From contig CALGAN010000002.1 of NCBI GenBank assembly GCA_937951875.1, positions 1 through 64,000 on the forward strand: a stretch of 64,000 nucleotides of DNA. The letters are read 5' to 3'. Positions 57,401 to 63,908 of this stretch are shown piece after piece. The first letter of the stretch is position 1. Each line of letters opens with the position of its first letter. The position numbers and the translations under genes were made by a program. This stretch comes from an uncultured Alkalilimnicola sp. (lineage in GTDB: Bacteria > Pseudomonadota > Gammaproteobacteria > Nitrococcales > AK92). The notes under the pieces are model-generated. The model was given only the letters and a program-made list of their open reading frames with translations. It was not told the origin of the DNA and ran no database searches.

Positions 57401-57719
57401 GGGCTGGCTGCTGCTACCGCGCGAGCGGCTGCAGACGCAGCTGCACCAGGCCGTGCTGCGGCTCGGCACGTTCTGGGAGGAGCGCGGCGACTGGCATGCC
57501 GCCGCCGAGCTGTATGCTTGGTGGCAGGAGCAGCAGCCGCAGCAGGAGGAGCTGTGCCGGCGCCTCATGCTCTGCTACCGCCAGCTGGGCCGTCTCGGCG
57601 AGGCGCGCGCGGTCTACCACGCCTACGCCGCCACCCTGCGCAAGGCCAGCGGGCGCGAGCCGGCGCCGGCCATCCGCGGCCTGTATATGGCGCTCGAGAC
57701 CAACGAACCCGCCGGTTGA
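54486..57719 (+). CDS. MalT-like ATPase with C-terminal winged helix and BTAD (SARP-type) domain
   Basis: A 1077-residue transcription regulator. A STAND-class P-loop ATPase opens it (CGPAGSGKTTLVASFLE at about residues 43-58, ALVFDDCHQLP Walker B-like, FISRSEPPPTW sensor), followed by ~450 residues of TPR-like helical repeats. Residues ~825-920 form an OmpR-like winged helix (FSLGRCELLVDDQPLNG, ENVAEQTLTDHLWPDTDGD). The last ~150 residues are a BTAD domain (AVYHAYAATLRKASGREPAP). This layout couples signal-driven ATPase assembly to DNA binding. The target is unknown; the region right downstream carries heptad repeats of the SARP type. ATG 54486 was chosen; the preceding frame is not conserved-looking. 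Confidence 0.88.
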   Translation: MTAQPRSPHIAKISPPRLPRILQRQRLFAELEQALRQPAVWVCGPAGSGKTTLVASFLEARRLPALWYQVDRNDEDLATFFHYLGIAARHASPRKRGAMPLLTRGYLASVDKFVQRFFEALSRRLDRPIALVFDDCHQLPAEAPVYAALREVLANLPEGINAIFISRSEPPPTWARLRANQALRVLGWDQLRLTPAETSALYELLTGRALPPETLDGLHGEVQGWVAGLVLLLEQGELPAMPALEQGHANLTAVFDYFAGEIFQRQETAIQEFLLKTAVLRRITVPVAERLTGNPRAGRILRDLARANFFTIQHGGGDTFEYHPLFLDFLRHRLQRAYGPGELATLQREAGRLLAAEGDVDGAAELFLRSRDWDQLAALLHIHARDLLKQGRYRTLQGWVKSLPTERLAVSPWLSYWLGLATQAYDPMESRGYLEQAYRGFRRRHEPIGSYLAWAAAVDTCLQVWGAYKHLDYWLDEFEDLRRQYPEYPSLELEARVSYCMLNALMRRRPTDPGLHGWSESAEAMLQRDISLSYRTMIGNSLLLYHLRWTGNLQRAELIASVMRTFRIAGQVAPLAELTWWMMEGAQRWANDDPDGCRQAVESGLARARALGVHLLDFMFYTLAASASLCAGDPAAAEAYLAEMPESLRRAINKDGLTYYHLLSAQTALYQNDLVRAREHAELVHERLNDSEAPLAMIMDMAANAQVLIETGAHALAAKAIRMARSWCVKLNSPPYLDFHLLLCEAELALAQRGEQAALRSIRRAMSFGRARGYFNHPWLGWRRPLLTRLYTLALAHGIETEYVRELVRRQRLVPVDPPQATVAWPWPIRIFSLGRCELLVDDQPLNGKRSLRGKPLELLQALIAHGGENVAEQTLTDHLWPDTDGDAAHHALETTLYRLRKLIGNEQALVLQNGRLSLNARYCWLDLWAVQQLLRELDAQLRQADDAALRRSAAQLRELYGGPLLYQSGDGGWLLLPRERLQTQLHQAVLRLGTFWEERGDWHAAAELYAWWQEQQPQQEELCRRLMLCYRQLGRLGEARAVYHAYAATLRKASGREPAPAIRGLYMALETNEPAG

Positions 57720-57722
57720 GGC

Positions 57723-57753
57723 ACTCACGAAGACTGTGAGTCTTTTGTGAGTC
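57723..57753 (+). promoter_or_regulatory. weak hairpin and two heptad direct repeats after the regulator
   Basis: ACTCAC-GAAGACT-GTGAGT (57723-57741) followed by CTTTT could be a weak terminator of the regulator gene. GTGAGTC also occurs twice, at 57736-57742 and 57747-57753, with an 11-base period. That is the spacing of binding sites for SARP/BTAD regulators. A TAGTAT-like -10 lies at 57763-57768. Confidence 0.4.
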
Positions 57754-57768
57754 GAGATGCGTTAGTAT

Positions 57769-58013
57769 TGCACCTGTGACTAGGGGGGAGCCGGGGCAGG
57801 CGGTATTCCGGTGCCGCAGCCACGGCGCTGGATCGTCTGCGGCGATGGCTTAGGATGAGACATCTACGCGGATCAGCCGTACCGCTTCCTTTGGATTCCC
57901 CTTAGCCACCAGAGCCGCTGGACATCGGCGAACCCGGTGTCGGTTGGTTCTCGCTGGAAATGCTCTCTCCGAGACTTGGGGCACTGGTGCAACATCAGTG
58001 CCCTCTTTTTTTT
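57769..58013 (+). ncRNA. candidate small RNA ending in a strong terminator
   Basis: About 245 bases between a possible promoter (TAGTAT at 57763) and a strong terminator (57978-58013). No ORF longer than about 16 codons with a ribosome site is seen. It contains seven GGA trinucleotides, including TAGGATG, but at this G+C about four to five are expected by chance, so a CsrA-sponge role is weak. Its 5' end is a guess. Confidence 0.35.
57978..58013 (+). terminator. strong Rho-independent terminator
   Basis: GGGCACTG (57979-57986) pairs with CAGTGCCC (57996-58003) around a 9-base loop, followed by TC and eight T residues. It is 260 bases beyond the regulator stop, with no protein gene between, so it must end either the regulator mRNA or a separate small RNA. 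Confidence 0.88.
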
Positions 58014-58380
58014 CGCTCCCGCCGCCGAGGGGGCATGGCATTTTCGGGTGCCCGAACCGCGTCCCTGGGCCGTTCCCGCCTCGACCGTCGTCCATCCAGA
58101 TAGAACGTCGACTGATTCGGTGGGATTCCCCGCGGCAAGCCCTTCGTGTTCCGTGGGCGAGGAGGCGAAAGAGCATGACGCGACAAATAGGGGCGATCCC
58201 GCCGTTATTCAATGGCGTGGTCATGAGCAAGAACGATCCCGCCCGCATGGCCGACGATATCGGTGTGCGTCGCTCGCGGATATTTTGGGCGTCGTCGGCC
58301 CGAAGAAGAGAATGATTCATCGGACGCCAGCACCGCCCCTGGGGTGCCGTTAACATGCGACGGGCGCGAAGCAGCTGGAC

Positions 58381-58653
58381 TTGAGTGATTGTCGGCATAT
58401 CGTGCTTCGCCTGTCCGATACCCGCGAGTTCGAGAGGCATTGCCCATCCCCGCCGTCTATCACGCTTCACGGGTTACGCGCAGCGATCGTCGCTGAGACA
58501 AACGGAGCTTTCGTCGATGCCGTTGAAAAGGTGATCGATATCCCGCCGGAGGTCGATATAGACCCCGTCTGGCAGGCCCTCGAAGAGCTCGGCGAGCAAG
58601 GGGCGTGGGAGTACGAGACGGGGAACGACGTCCACCCCGGCTATGAAAAGTAG
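58381..58653 (+). CDS. doubtful small ORF in the degraded region
   Basis: A 90-residue frame from a TTG. The second half (AFVDAVEKVIDIPPEVDIDP and EELGEQGAWEYETGNDVHPG) looks protein-like, and local base composition is less GC-rich than the neighbours. It overlaps the next fragment (58643) by 11 bases. No family is recognised, and it may be a remnant. Confidence 0.3.
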   Translation: MSDCRHIVLRLSDTREFERHCPSPPSITLHGLRAAIVAETNGAFVDAVEKVIDIPPEVDIDPVWQALEELGEQGAWEYETGNDVHPGYEK

Positions 58654-58849
58654 GCGGGGGTTCCCGGATCGCGCCGCTACCGTCGATCGCATTGGAACGA
58701 CCATTTTCCCGATGTGCATGGGCACCAATGTGCGGGGCGGCGACATGCGGCCGTTGCTCGATCATCCCGCCCTGGAGCATGTGGCGTTCACCAAGAAAAA
58801 GCGCTTCAGTCCCTCGGAGCGCGATATCAGGAAGGCAAAGGGATGGTAG
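58643..58849 (+). pseudogene. gene fragment resembling the tail of an LRR/immunity-type protein
   Basis: A 68-residue frame. The stretch MRPLLDHPALEHVAFTKKKR, then FSPSERDIRKA, resembles the C-terminal repeat of small leucine-rich or immunity-like proteins found beside Rhs/polymorphic toxins, but this is a weak memory-based match. The next short frame (58843-58917, MVEPTDEWGKKIDVALKRQG) starts inside its end. No toxin gene is present. Confidence 0.3.
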
Positions 58850-58973
58850 AGCCGACTGACGAGTGGGGAAAGAAAATCGATGTTGCCTTGAAAAGGCAAG
58901 GCATTCATCGGGCATAACGCCGCGTTGTCTCACTTGTGCGGTTGTGCTCGTCGCCCGCCGGGCCGCGCGCCGG

Positions 58974-59165
58974 CGAATACCACACAACTGGGCCGAGCTG
59001 TACCTGGACGGCGCCTGGCGGCTGCTGGATGCGCGGAAGGGCTGCTTTCTCGAACCCGCCGATCGGTACGTCGCTTTCCGCATCATTTCCGAGGATGCTG
59101 AAAGCCCCTTGGGTTCGGTCCATCGCTTCCGGGGCGACGGCCAGCTGGTCGCGCGCATGGGGTAA
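58974..59165 (+). pseudogene. 3' remnant of a transglutaminase-like protein gene
   Basis: The last ~60 residues read HNWAELYLDGAWRLLDARKG, then RYVAFRII and PLGSVHRFRG. This resembles the His/Asp half of a transglutaminase-core domain, in which H-x-W-x-E precedes the D of the catalytic triad. The expected upstream half with the catalytic Cys is absent in all frames; the preceding ~100 bases read as Arg/Ala-rich noise. It is best explained as a truncated gene. Confidence 0.5.
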
Positions 59166-59271
59166 GGCGCGGAGGCCGGCATTCCGCGCTTCGCGGCGTG
59201 CCTCACTGTGCCCCCGGCCGCTTTGTAGTAGCCTAAACGCCCTTTTCGCCGGTAGCTCCGAGGTTGGCGTG

Positions 59272-59982
59272 GTGCGAGGGATGCGCCGTTCACTCCATGG
59301 TTCAGCGCTGCTGCGCGTGCTCACCGAGCTGCAGGTCGCGGAACCGGCCGCGCCGGGCCAGCCTTTCGCCGAGCGGCTCGGGCAGTGGTTGGACTTCAAG
59401 AGCGCGCTGGCGCTGCTTGCCGTGCTGGATCGGGATGCGACCCCAGCGGAGCCGGCGGCCGCGTCGGTGGCGGCGGACAGCGCCGCCCTTTGGGAGGCGT
59501 TTCGGCGCGTGCGCGCCACGCTGGCCGAGTCGATCGCCGCCGACCCGGTGTACAAGCCCGGTAAGCCGCCGATCGAGCTGGCGGTGTCGGCGGCGCTTCC
59601 GGCCGATTTCGCGCCTTTCCATCGCTACTATGTCGCGCATCAGCGCGAGATGACCGCGCATATCGTCTCGCTGCGCGCCAACGTGCGGGCGGCGTTGTCT
59701 CGGCGGTCGCCGGCGCTGCGCCGCCTGGCGGCACTGGACGCGGTGCTCGATCAGGGACTGGCGGGGCGGGAGAGCGGGCTGCTGGCCCTGGTGCCCGGGC
59801 TGCTGGCGAAGCGCTTCGAGGCGCTGCGCACGGCGCATGCGGAGGCGCCGGCCGATGCCTGGCAGGCCCGGTTCTGCGAGGAAGTGCGGGCCGTGCTGCT
59901 GGCCGAGCTGGAGCTGCGCCTGCAGCCGGTCGCCGGTCTGATCGCGGCGCTCGATAACGAGGAATCAACAGACGGTGAATAG
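59272..59982 (+). CDS. DUF3348-like protein, first gene of the motor-like operon
   Basis: About 236 residues, helical and soluble, with no signal or membrane segment. It opens RRSLHGSALLRVLTELQV and contains AERLGQWLDFKSALALLAVL, YKPGKPPIELAVSAALPADF, FHRYYVAHQREMTAHIVSLR and a C-terminal helix (VRAVLLAELELRLQPVAGLI). This is the pattern I associate with DUF3348, a family of unknown function found beside DUF802 and DUF2894. The start is one of GTG 59269/59272 or ATG 59281; GAGG at 59260 favours a GTG. Its 3' end overlaps the next gene by 8 bases. Confidence 0.8.
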   Translation: MRGMRRSLHGSALLRVLTELQVAEPAAPGQPFAERLGQWLDFKSALALLAVLDRDATPAEPAAASVAADSAALWEAFRRVRATLAESIAADPVYKPGKPPIELAVSAALPADFAPFHRYYVAHQREMTAHIVSLRANVRAALSRRSPALRRLAALDAVLDQGLAGRESGLLALVPGLLAKRFEALRTAHAEAPADAWQARFCEEVRAVLLAELELRLQPVAGLIAALDNEESTDGE

Positions 59983-61891
59983 AAGCATCTGCGCGGCGGC
60001 CTTCGTGGTGGGGCTGGCCGCGGTGATCTGGGTGGGCGCTGGCTACATCGGCGCCAATCCCCTGGCGCTGGCCATGACTGCGTTGATCGGCGCGGTCTAC
60101 CTGACCGGCGCCTTCGAACTGTTTCGTTTCCAGCGGGCGACGACGGCGCTGAATCGGGCGTTGGCCGCTGTGCCCGACGATCTGCCGAGCCTGGGCGACT
60201 GGCTGGTGCGGCTGCCGCCGTCGCTGCGCAATCCGGTGCGCCTGCGCATCGAGGGCGAGCGGGCGGCGCTGCCGGGACCGGCGCTGACGCCGTACCTGGT
60301 GGGCCTGCTGGTGCTGCTGGGCATGCTGGGGACGTTCCTCGGCATGGCCGTGACTCTCAACGGCGCGGTGTCGGCCCTGGAGAGCGGCAGCGATCTGCAG
60401 GCCATCCGCAGCGCGCTAGCGGCGCCGGTCAAGGGGCTGGGCGTGGCTTTCGGCACCTCGATCGCCGGCGTCAGCGCCTCGGCCATGCTGGGGCTGATCT
60501 CGGCGCTGTGCCGGCGGGCGCGCCTCGAAAGCGCCCAGCTGCTCGACACCTGCATCGCGACCAGCCTGCGCGGCTTCTCGCTGGTCCAGCAGCGCCAGGA
60601 GGCCTTCGCGGCGCTGCGAACCCAGGCCGAGGCGCTGCCCGCGCTGGTCGACAAGCTGCAGGCCATGATGGCGCAGATGGAGCGCCACAGCCGCGAGCTG
60701 CACGAGCGTCTGGCCGGCGAACAGGAGCGCTTCTACCGCGATGCCCGCGACACGTACGCGTCCCTTGCCGACTCGGTCGGCGCCTCGCTCCAGGCCAGCC
60801 TGAGCGAGAGCGCCCGCGTGGCCGGCGAGACCCTCCGCCCGATCGCCGCCGCCACCATGGACAGTATCGCCCGCGAGACCGCGGCGCTGCAGGCGCGGGT
60901 GGCCGAGGCGGTGGACCGCCAGCTCGCCGGTATCGCAGCGCGCTTCGACGCCAGCGTCACCGCCGTGACCGACACCTGGCGCGCGGCGCAGGAGAGGCAG
61001 GAGCGCGACAGCGAGCGCTTGGCCGCCAGGCTGGACCAGTCGCTGCACGGGTTCGCCGAGACGTTCGCGCAGCGCTCGGAGGCCTTGCTGGCCGTCGTGC
61101 GTGAGCAGCTCGCCGCCGTGCAGCGGGAGCTGGCCGCGCAGGAGCAGGCGCGTCAGGCCGCCCTGACCGAGACGCTGGCGCGGGCGGTGACCCTGCTGCA
61201 GGAGGAATGGCGCGAGGCCAGCGTGCGCGCTCAGGCCCAGCAGGAGCGGGCCGCCAAGGTGCTGGTCGACACTGCCCGCGACATCGCGGCGACGACCCAG
61301 GCCCAGGCCAACGCTGCCCTGGCCGAGGTGGCGCGGCTCATGGAAACCGCCGCCGAGGCACCGCGGGCGGCGGCCGAGGTGATTGGCGAGCTGCGCCGCG
61401 AGCTGTCCGCCAGCATCGCCCGCGACAACGCGTTGCTGGCGGAGCGCCAGCGCGTCCTGGAGACCCTGAACACCCTGCTGAGCACTATCGATCAGGCCGC
61501 CGGAGCCCAGCGCGAAGCGATAGAGGGGCTGGTGGCGTCGGCCGCGTCGATGCTAGAGCGCGCCGGCGACCGCTTCGAGCGGAGCGTCGACGCCGAGACG
61601 GCGCGGCTGCAGGACGCCGCCGCCCAGGTCGGCGCCGGCGCGGTCGAGGTCGCCGCCGTCAGCGAGGCCTTCGAACGCGCCGTGCAGCTGTTCGCCGACA
61701 GCAACGAGCAACTGACGACCGCCCTGGCACGCATCGAGGGCGCGCTGGAGAAATCCATGGCGCGCAGCGACGAGCAGCTCGCTTATTACGTGGCCCAGGC
61801 GCGGGAGATCATCGACCTCGCCATCATGGCGCAGCAGCGGATACTGGAAGAGCTGCGCCACGCGGGGGCGGCCGTGACCGGTGAGGCGTGA
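59975..61891 (+). CDS. MotA/ExbB/ZorA-like membrane protein with a long coiled-coil tail (DUF802 type)
   Basis: 638 residues from GTG 59975. Four helices lie at about residues 5-24, 28-47, 105-129 and 153-178. TM3 (VLLGMLGTFLGMAVTLNG) and TM4 (LGVAFGTSIAGVSASAMLGL) match the pore helices of the MotA/TolQ/ExbB proton-channel family (GLLGTVxG, then AL-tTa-GL). From ~190 to the end there is a continuous Ala/Glu/Arg/Gln-rich coiled coil with no further domain, as in Zorya ZorA. It overlaps the upstream gene by 8 bases and the downstream gene by 4. Pfam DUF802 covers part of the tail in related proteins. The motor function is inferred. Confidence 0.8.
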   Translation: MNRSICAAAFVVGLAAVIWVGAGYIGANPLALAMTALIGAVYLTGAFELFRFQRATTALNRALAAVPDDLPSLGDWLVRLPPSLRNPVRLRIEGERAALPGPALTPYLVGLLVLLGMLGTFLGMAVTLNGAVSALESGSDLQAIRSALAAPVKGLGVAFGTSIAGVSASAMLGLISALCRRARLESAQLLDTCIATSLRGFSLVQQRQEAFAALRTQAEALPALVDKLQAMMAQMERHSRELHERLAGEQERFYRDARDTYASLADSVGASLQASLSESARVAGETLRPIAAATMDSIARETAALQARVAEAVDRQLAGIAARFDASVTAVTDTWRAAQERQERDSERLAARLDQSLHGFAETFAQRSEALLAVVREQLAAVQRELAAQEQARQAALTETLARAVTLLQEEWREASVRAQAQQERAAKVLVDTARDIAATTQAQANAALAEVARLMETAAEAPRAAAEVIGELRRELSASIARDNALLAERQRVLETLNTLLSTIDQAAGAQREAIEGLVASAASMLERAGDRFERSVDAETARLQDAAAQVGAGAVEVAAVSEAFERAVQLFADSNEQLTTALARIEGALEKSMARSDEQLAYYVAQAREIIDLAIMAQQRILEELRHAGAAVTGEA

Positions 61892-62538
61892 GCATGGACG
61901 AGCTGGACAGCGACGTCGGCCAGCCCGCGACCGCTTTCGCCGTGTTCGGCGACCTCATGGCCGGTCTGCTCGGCGCCTTCGTGTTGATCCTGGTCGGTGT
62001 GCTCGGCGTGCAGCTGGAGCTGGCCACCGAGCTGGAGGCGGAAGTGCAGAAGCGCCAGTTCGAGGAACAGCGGCGGCTGGCGCTGGAAGAAGCCTTGGCG
62101 GGGCCGCTGGCCGCCGGGCGGGTGACGCTGAACGACGGCCGCATCGGCATCAGCGGCAGCGTGCTGTTCGCGCTTAACTCCGCCGAGCTGCAGCCGGACG
62201 GCCGCGAGCTGCTCAAAAGCCTGGCGCCGCTGCTCGCCGCCTATCTGGCGGCGAGCGACGAGCTGCTCATGGTGAGCGGCTTTACCGACGACCGGCCGGT
62301 GCGCGAGACCAACCGCCGCTTCGCCGACAACTGGGAGCTGTCGGCCCAGCGCGCGCTGACCGTCACCCGCGCGCTGATCGAGGAGGGCATCCCGTCCTCC
62401 TCGATCTTCGCCGCCGCTTTCGGCGCCGAGCAGCCGGTCGCCTCCAACGACGATCCCGAGGGGCGCGCCCGCAACCGGCGCGTGGAGATCGCGCCGGTGC
62501 CGAAATCGGCCAGGCGCGACGGTCAGGCCGATGACTGA
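61888..62538 (+). CDS. MotB/ZorB-like protein: one helix plus OmpA peptidoglycan-binding domain
   Basis: 216 residues from GTG 61888 (or ATG 61894). A single helix VFGDLMAGLLGAFVLILVGV carries an Asp (D22) at the position of the proton-carrying Asp of MotB and ZorB (compare YADFMTAMMAFFLVM in MotB). A short helical linker (ELATELEAEVQKRQFEEQRR) follows, then an OmpA/MotB-type domain with SGFTDDRPV, NWELSAQRALTVTRALIE and GRARNRRVEI. It is the expected partner of the upstream protein: together they would form a 5:2 stator. The four-base overlap GTGA means coupled translation. Confidence 0.85.
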   Translation: MSMDELDSDVGQPATAFAVFGDLMAGLLGAFVLILVGVLGVQLELATELEAEVQKRQFEEQRRLALEEALAGPLAAGRVTLNDGRIGISGSVLFALNSAELQPDGRELLKSLAPLLAAYLAASDELLMVSGFTDDRPVRETNRRFADNWELSAQRALTVTRALIEEGIPSSSIFAAAFGAEQPVASNDDPEGRARNRRVEIAPVPKSARRDGQADD

Positions 62539-63262
62539 GCAAGGATCGCTCGACCCTACGGCGCGGATCGAGGCGTTGCGCGCCCGCGGCGCCGAGCGTC
62601 TCGACCCGGTCGGTTTTCGCTTCGTCGAGGCGTTGGCCGGACGCATGGCGGCGCAGCCGGATGCCGTGCGCCAGCGCCTCGTTGATCGCTTGGCGCGAAT
62701 CCTGGCCACTTACGACGCGCGTCTCGAACGCGCCGAGCGGGCGGCCGAGGATGCGCTGGCACGCGGCAGCGCCGACTTCCCCGATGCCGTCAACGTGCTG
62801 CGCGAGTACCGCGACGCCGGCGACTTCACCGGCCTGCGACGGCAGCTCGCGCGCTTGAACGCGCGCCGCGGCGATCGCGCCCTGAGCGAGCTGCTCGCCG
62901 ATATCGAGCGTCGGGCGGCGCCGACGGGCGAGACCGCACCGCCGCTTTTGCCGATCGCGCGCGTCAACACGCTGAAATCGGCGGCGGTCTTCCAGCGCAC
63001 TTGGTCGCGATTGCGGCTCGATCAGCAGCTCGCGCAAGCCTTGGAGCAAGCCCCGGAGAACGCCGGTCCGCTCAACTCCCATTCCCTGGTGCTGCGCGCG
63101 CTGCGGCTGATGCGCGACATCTCGCCGGATTATCTGGAGCGGCTGTTCGAGTACGTCGAGACGCTGTTGTGGCTGGAGCAGCTAGGCGGCGGTCCGGCGC
63201 AGAAAACGACGGGCCGCGGCGAGCGCGGCGGGAAGCGCAAAGCGGGGCGCGGCGGTGGTTAG
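62531..63262 (+). CDS. DUF2894-like protein, last gene of the motor-like operon
   Basis: 243 residues, soluble and helical. It starts LDPTARIEALRARGAERLDP and contains GFRFVEALAGRMAAQPDAVR, VNVLREYRDAGDFTGLRRQL and VNTLKSAAVFQRTWSRLRLD. It ends YLERLFEYVETLLWLEQLGG and a basic Gly/Arg/Lys tail. This fits DUF2894, function unknown, always seen with the DUF3348-DUF802-OmpA genes. The Arg-rich tail could bind nucleic acid or lipid. The start overlaps the preceding stop by 8 bases. Confidence 0.8.
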   Translation: MTEQGSLDPTARIEALRARGAERLDPVGFRFVEALAGRMAAQPDAVRQRLVDRLARILATYDARLERAERAAEDALARGSADFPDAVNVLREYRDAGDFTGLRRQLARLNARRGDRALSELLADIERRAAPTGETAPPLLPIARVNTLKSAAVFQRTWSRLRLDQQLAQALEQAPENAGPLNSHSLVLRALRLMRDISPDYLERLFEYVETLLWLEQLGGGPAQKTTGRGERGGKRKAGRGGG

Positions 63263-63322
63263 CGTCGGGCTCCGCCACCGCCCCGGCGAGCATGGTCGCT
63301 CGCCGGGACTGCGGTCGTTCCG

Positions 63323-63604
63323 TCAGACCGGCTTGGCCGAGCCCTGGTCGTCGGCGGCCTTCTCGTAGGCCGCTTCCAGGGCGGCGATGCGCGCTTCCAG
63401 CGTTTCCAGCTGCGCGCGGGTGCGCGCCAGTACCTTGGCCTGCGCGTCGAATTCCTCGCGGGTGATCAGGTCCATGCGCGAGAACATGGCCTGCAGGGTG
63501 GCGCGGAGGTTCTTCTCCACTTCCTGCTGAAATTCCCGCAAGCCCGGCGGCAGATTGGCGGCCAGCTTGCGGGCTATCTCGTCGAGCGACTTGGCGTCGA
63601 ACAT
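63323..63604 (-). CDS. ubiK: ubiquinone biosynthesis accessory factor UbiK
   Basis: A 93-residue protein of the UbiK/YqiC family: an amphipathic helix (FDAKSLDEIARKLAANLPPG), then LREFQQEVEKNLRATLQAMF and a coiled coil (LETLEARIAALEAAYEKAA). UbiK helps the Ubi hydroxylase complex under aerobic growth and binds lipid. The ATG at 63604 gives the family N-terminus; a start five codons upstream is possible. The position upstream of and divergent to glnK is the same as in Pseudomonas. Confidence 0.9.
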   Translation of the reverse strand: MFDAKSLDEIARKLAANLPPGLREFQQEVEKNLRATLQAMFSRMDLITREEFDAQAKVLARTRAQLETLEARIAALEAAYEKAADDQGSAKPV

Positions 63605-63635
63605 GGCGTCGTCCTTCATGATCGAATCGGTGGTA

Positions 63636-63652
63636 TGCACCAGTATGGTGCG
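63636..63652 (+). promoter_or_regulatory. NtrC-type enhancer site upstream of glnK
   Basis: TGCACCAGTATGGTGCG is an almost perfect dyad of the NtrC consensus TGCACC-N5-GGTGCA. A weaker second site with an intact right half lies at about 63668-63684 (GTGCCC-ATCTT-GGTGCG). The pair sits about 65-115 bases upstream of a sigma-54 promoter, the usual enhancer spacing. Confidence 0.8.
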
Positions 63653-63748
63653 TCGGGCCGATGCGTGGTGCCCATCTTGGTGCGCGCCGCTTTCCCTCGC
63701 TTTCTCTCCGTTTTCGTAACTCTTTGCTTCAAGAGCAAAAATCGCCGA

Positions 63749-63764
63749 TGGCACGGGATCTGCT
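63749..63764 (+). promoter_or_regulatory. sigma-54 promoter of glnK
   Basis: TGGCACGGGATCTGCT has the -24 GG and -12 GC exactly 10 bases apart, with the -24 element TGGCACG perfect. The predicted transcript begins near 63776, leaving a leader of about 130 bases before the glnK ATG. Nitrogen-limitation control through NtrC follows. A weaker GG-N10-GC match lies near 63871-63886. Confidence 0.7.
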
Positions 63765-63908
63765 CTAGCCATTCGCGGGCGCTTTCGGGCAGACCCCAGC
63801 GAAAGATTCATGCGGGCCGAGATCCGGAGCGGAAACGCGCCCGGGCATTCGCGAAACCGCGGTATCGGGTGGCCGGTGCCCGGCCAGGCTAACTACGGAG
63901 TAGGAAGG

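Noticed and set aside
57769..58013. CsrB/RsmZ-type CsrA-sequestering RNA
   Set aside because: Seven GGA motifs are present but about four to five are expected by chance at this GC content, and no GacA box was found upstream.
57850..58470. 206-residue minus-strand ORF across the candidate small RNA
   Set aside because: Runs through the strong plus-strand terminator and has no recognisable motif or ribosome site.
59272..63262. A complete Zorya defence system
   Set aside because: Only the ZorA- and ZorB-like pair is present; no ZorC, helicase ZorD or nuclease ZorE gene lies in the window.
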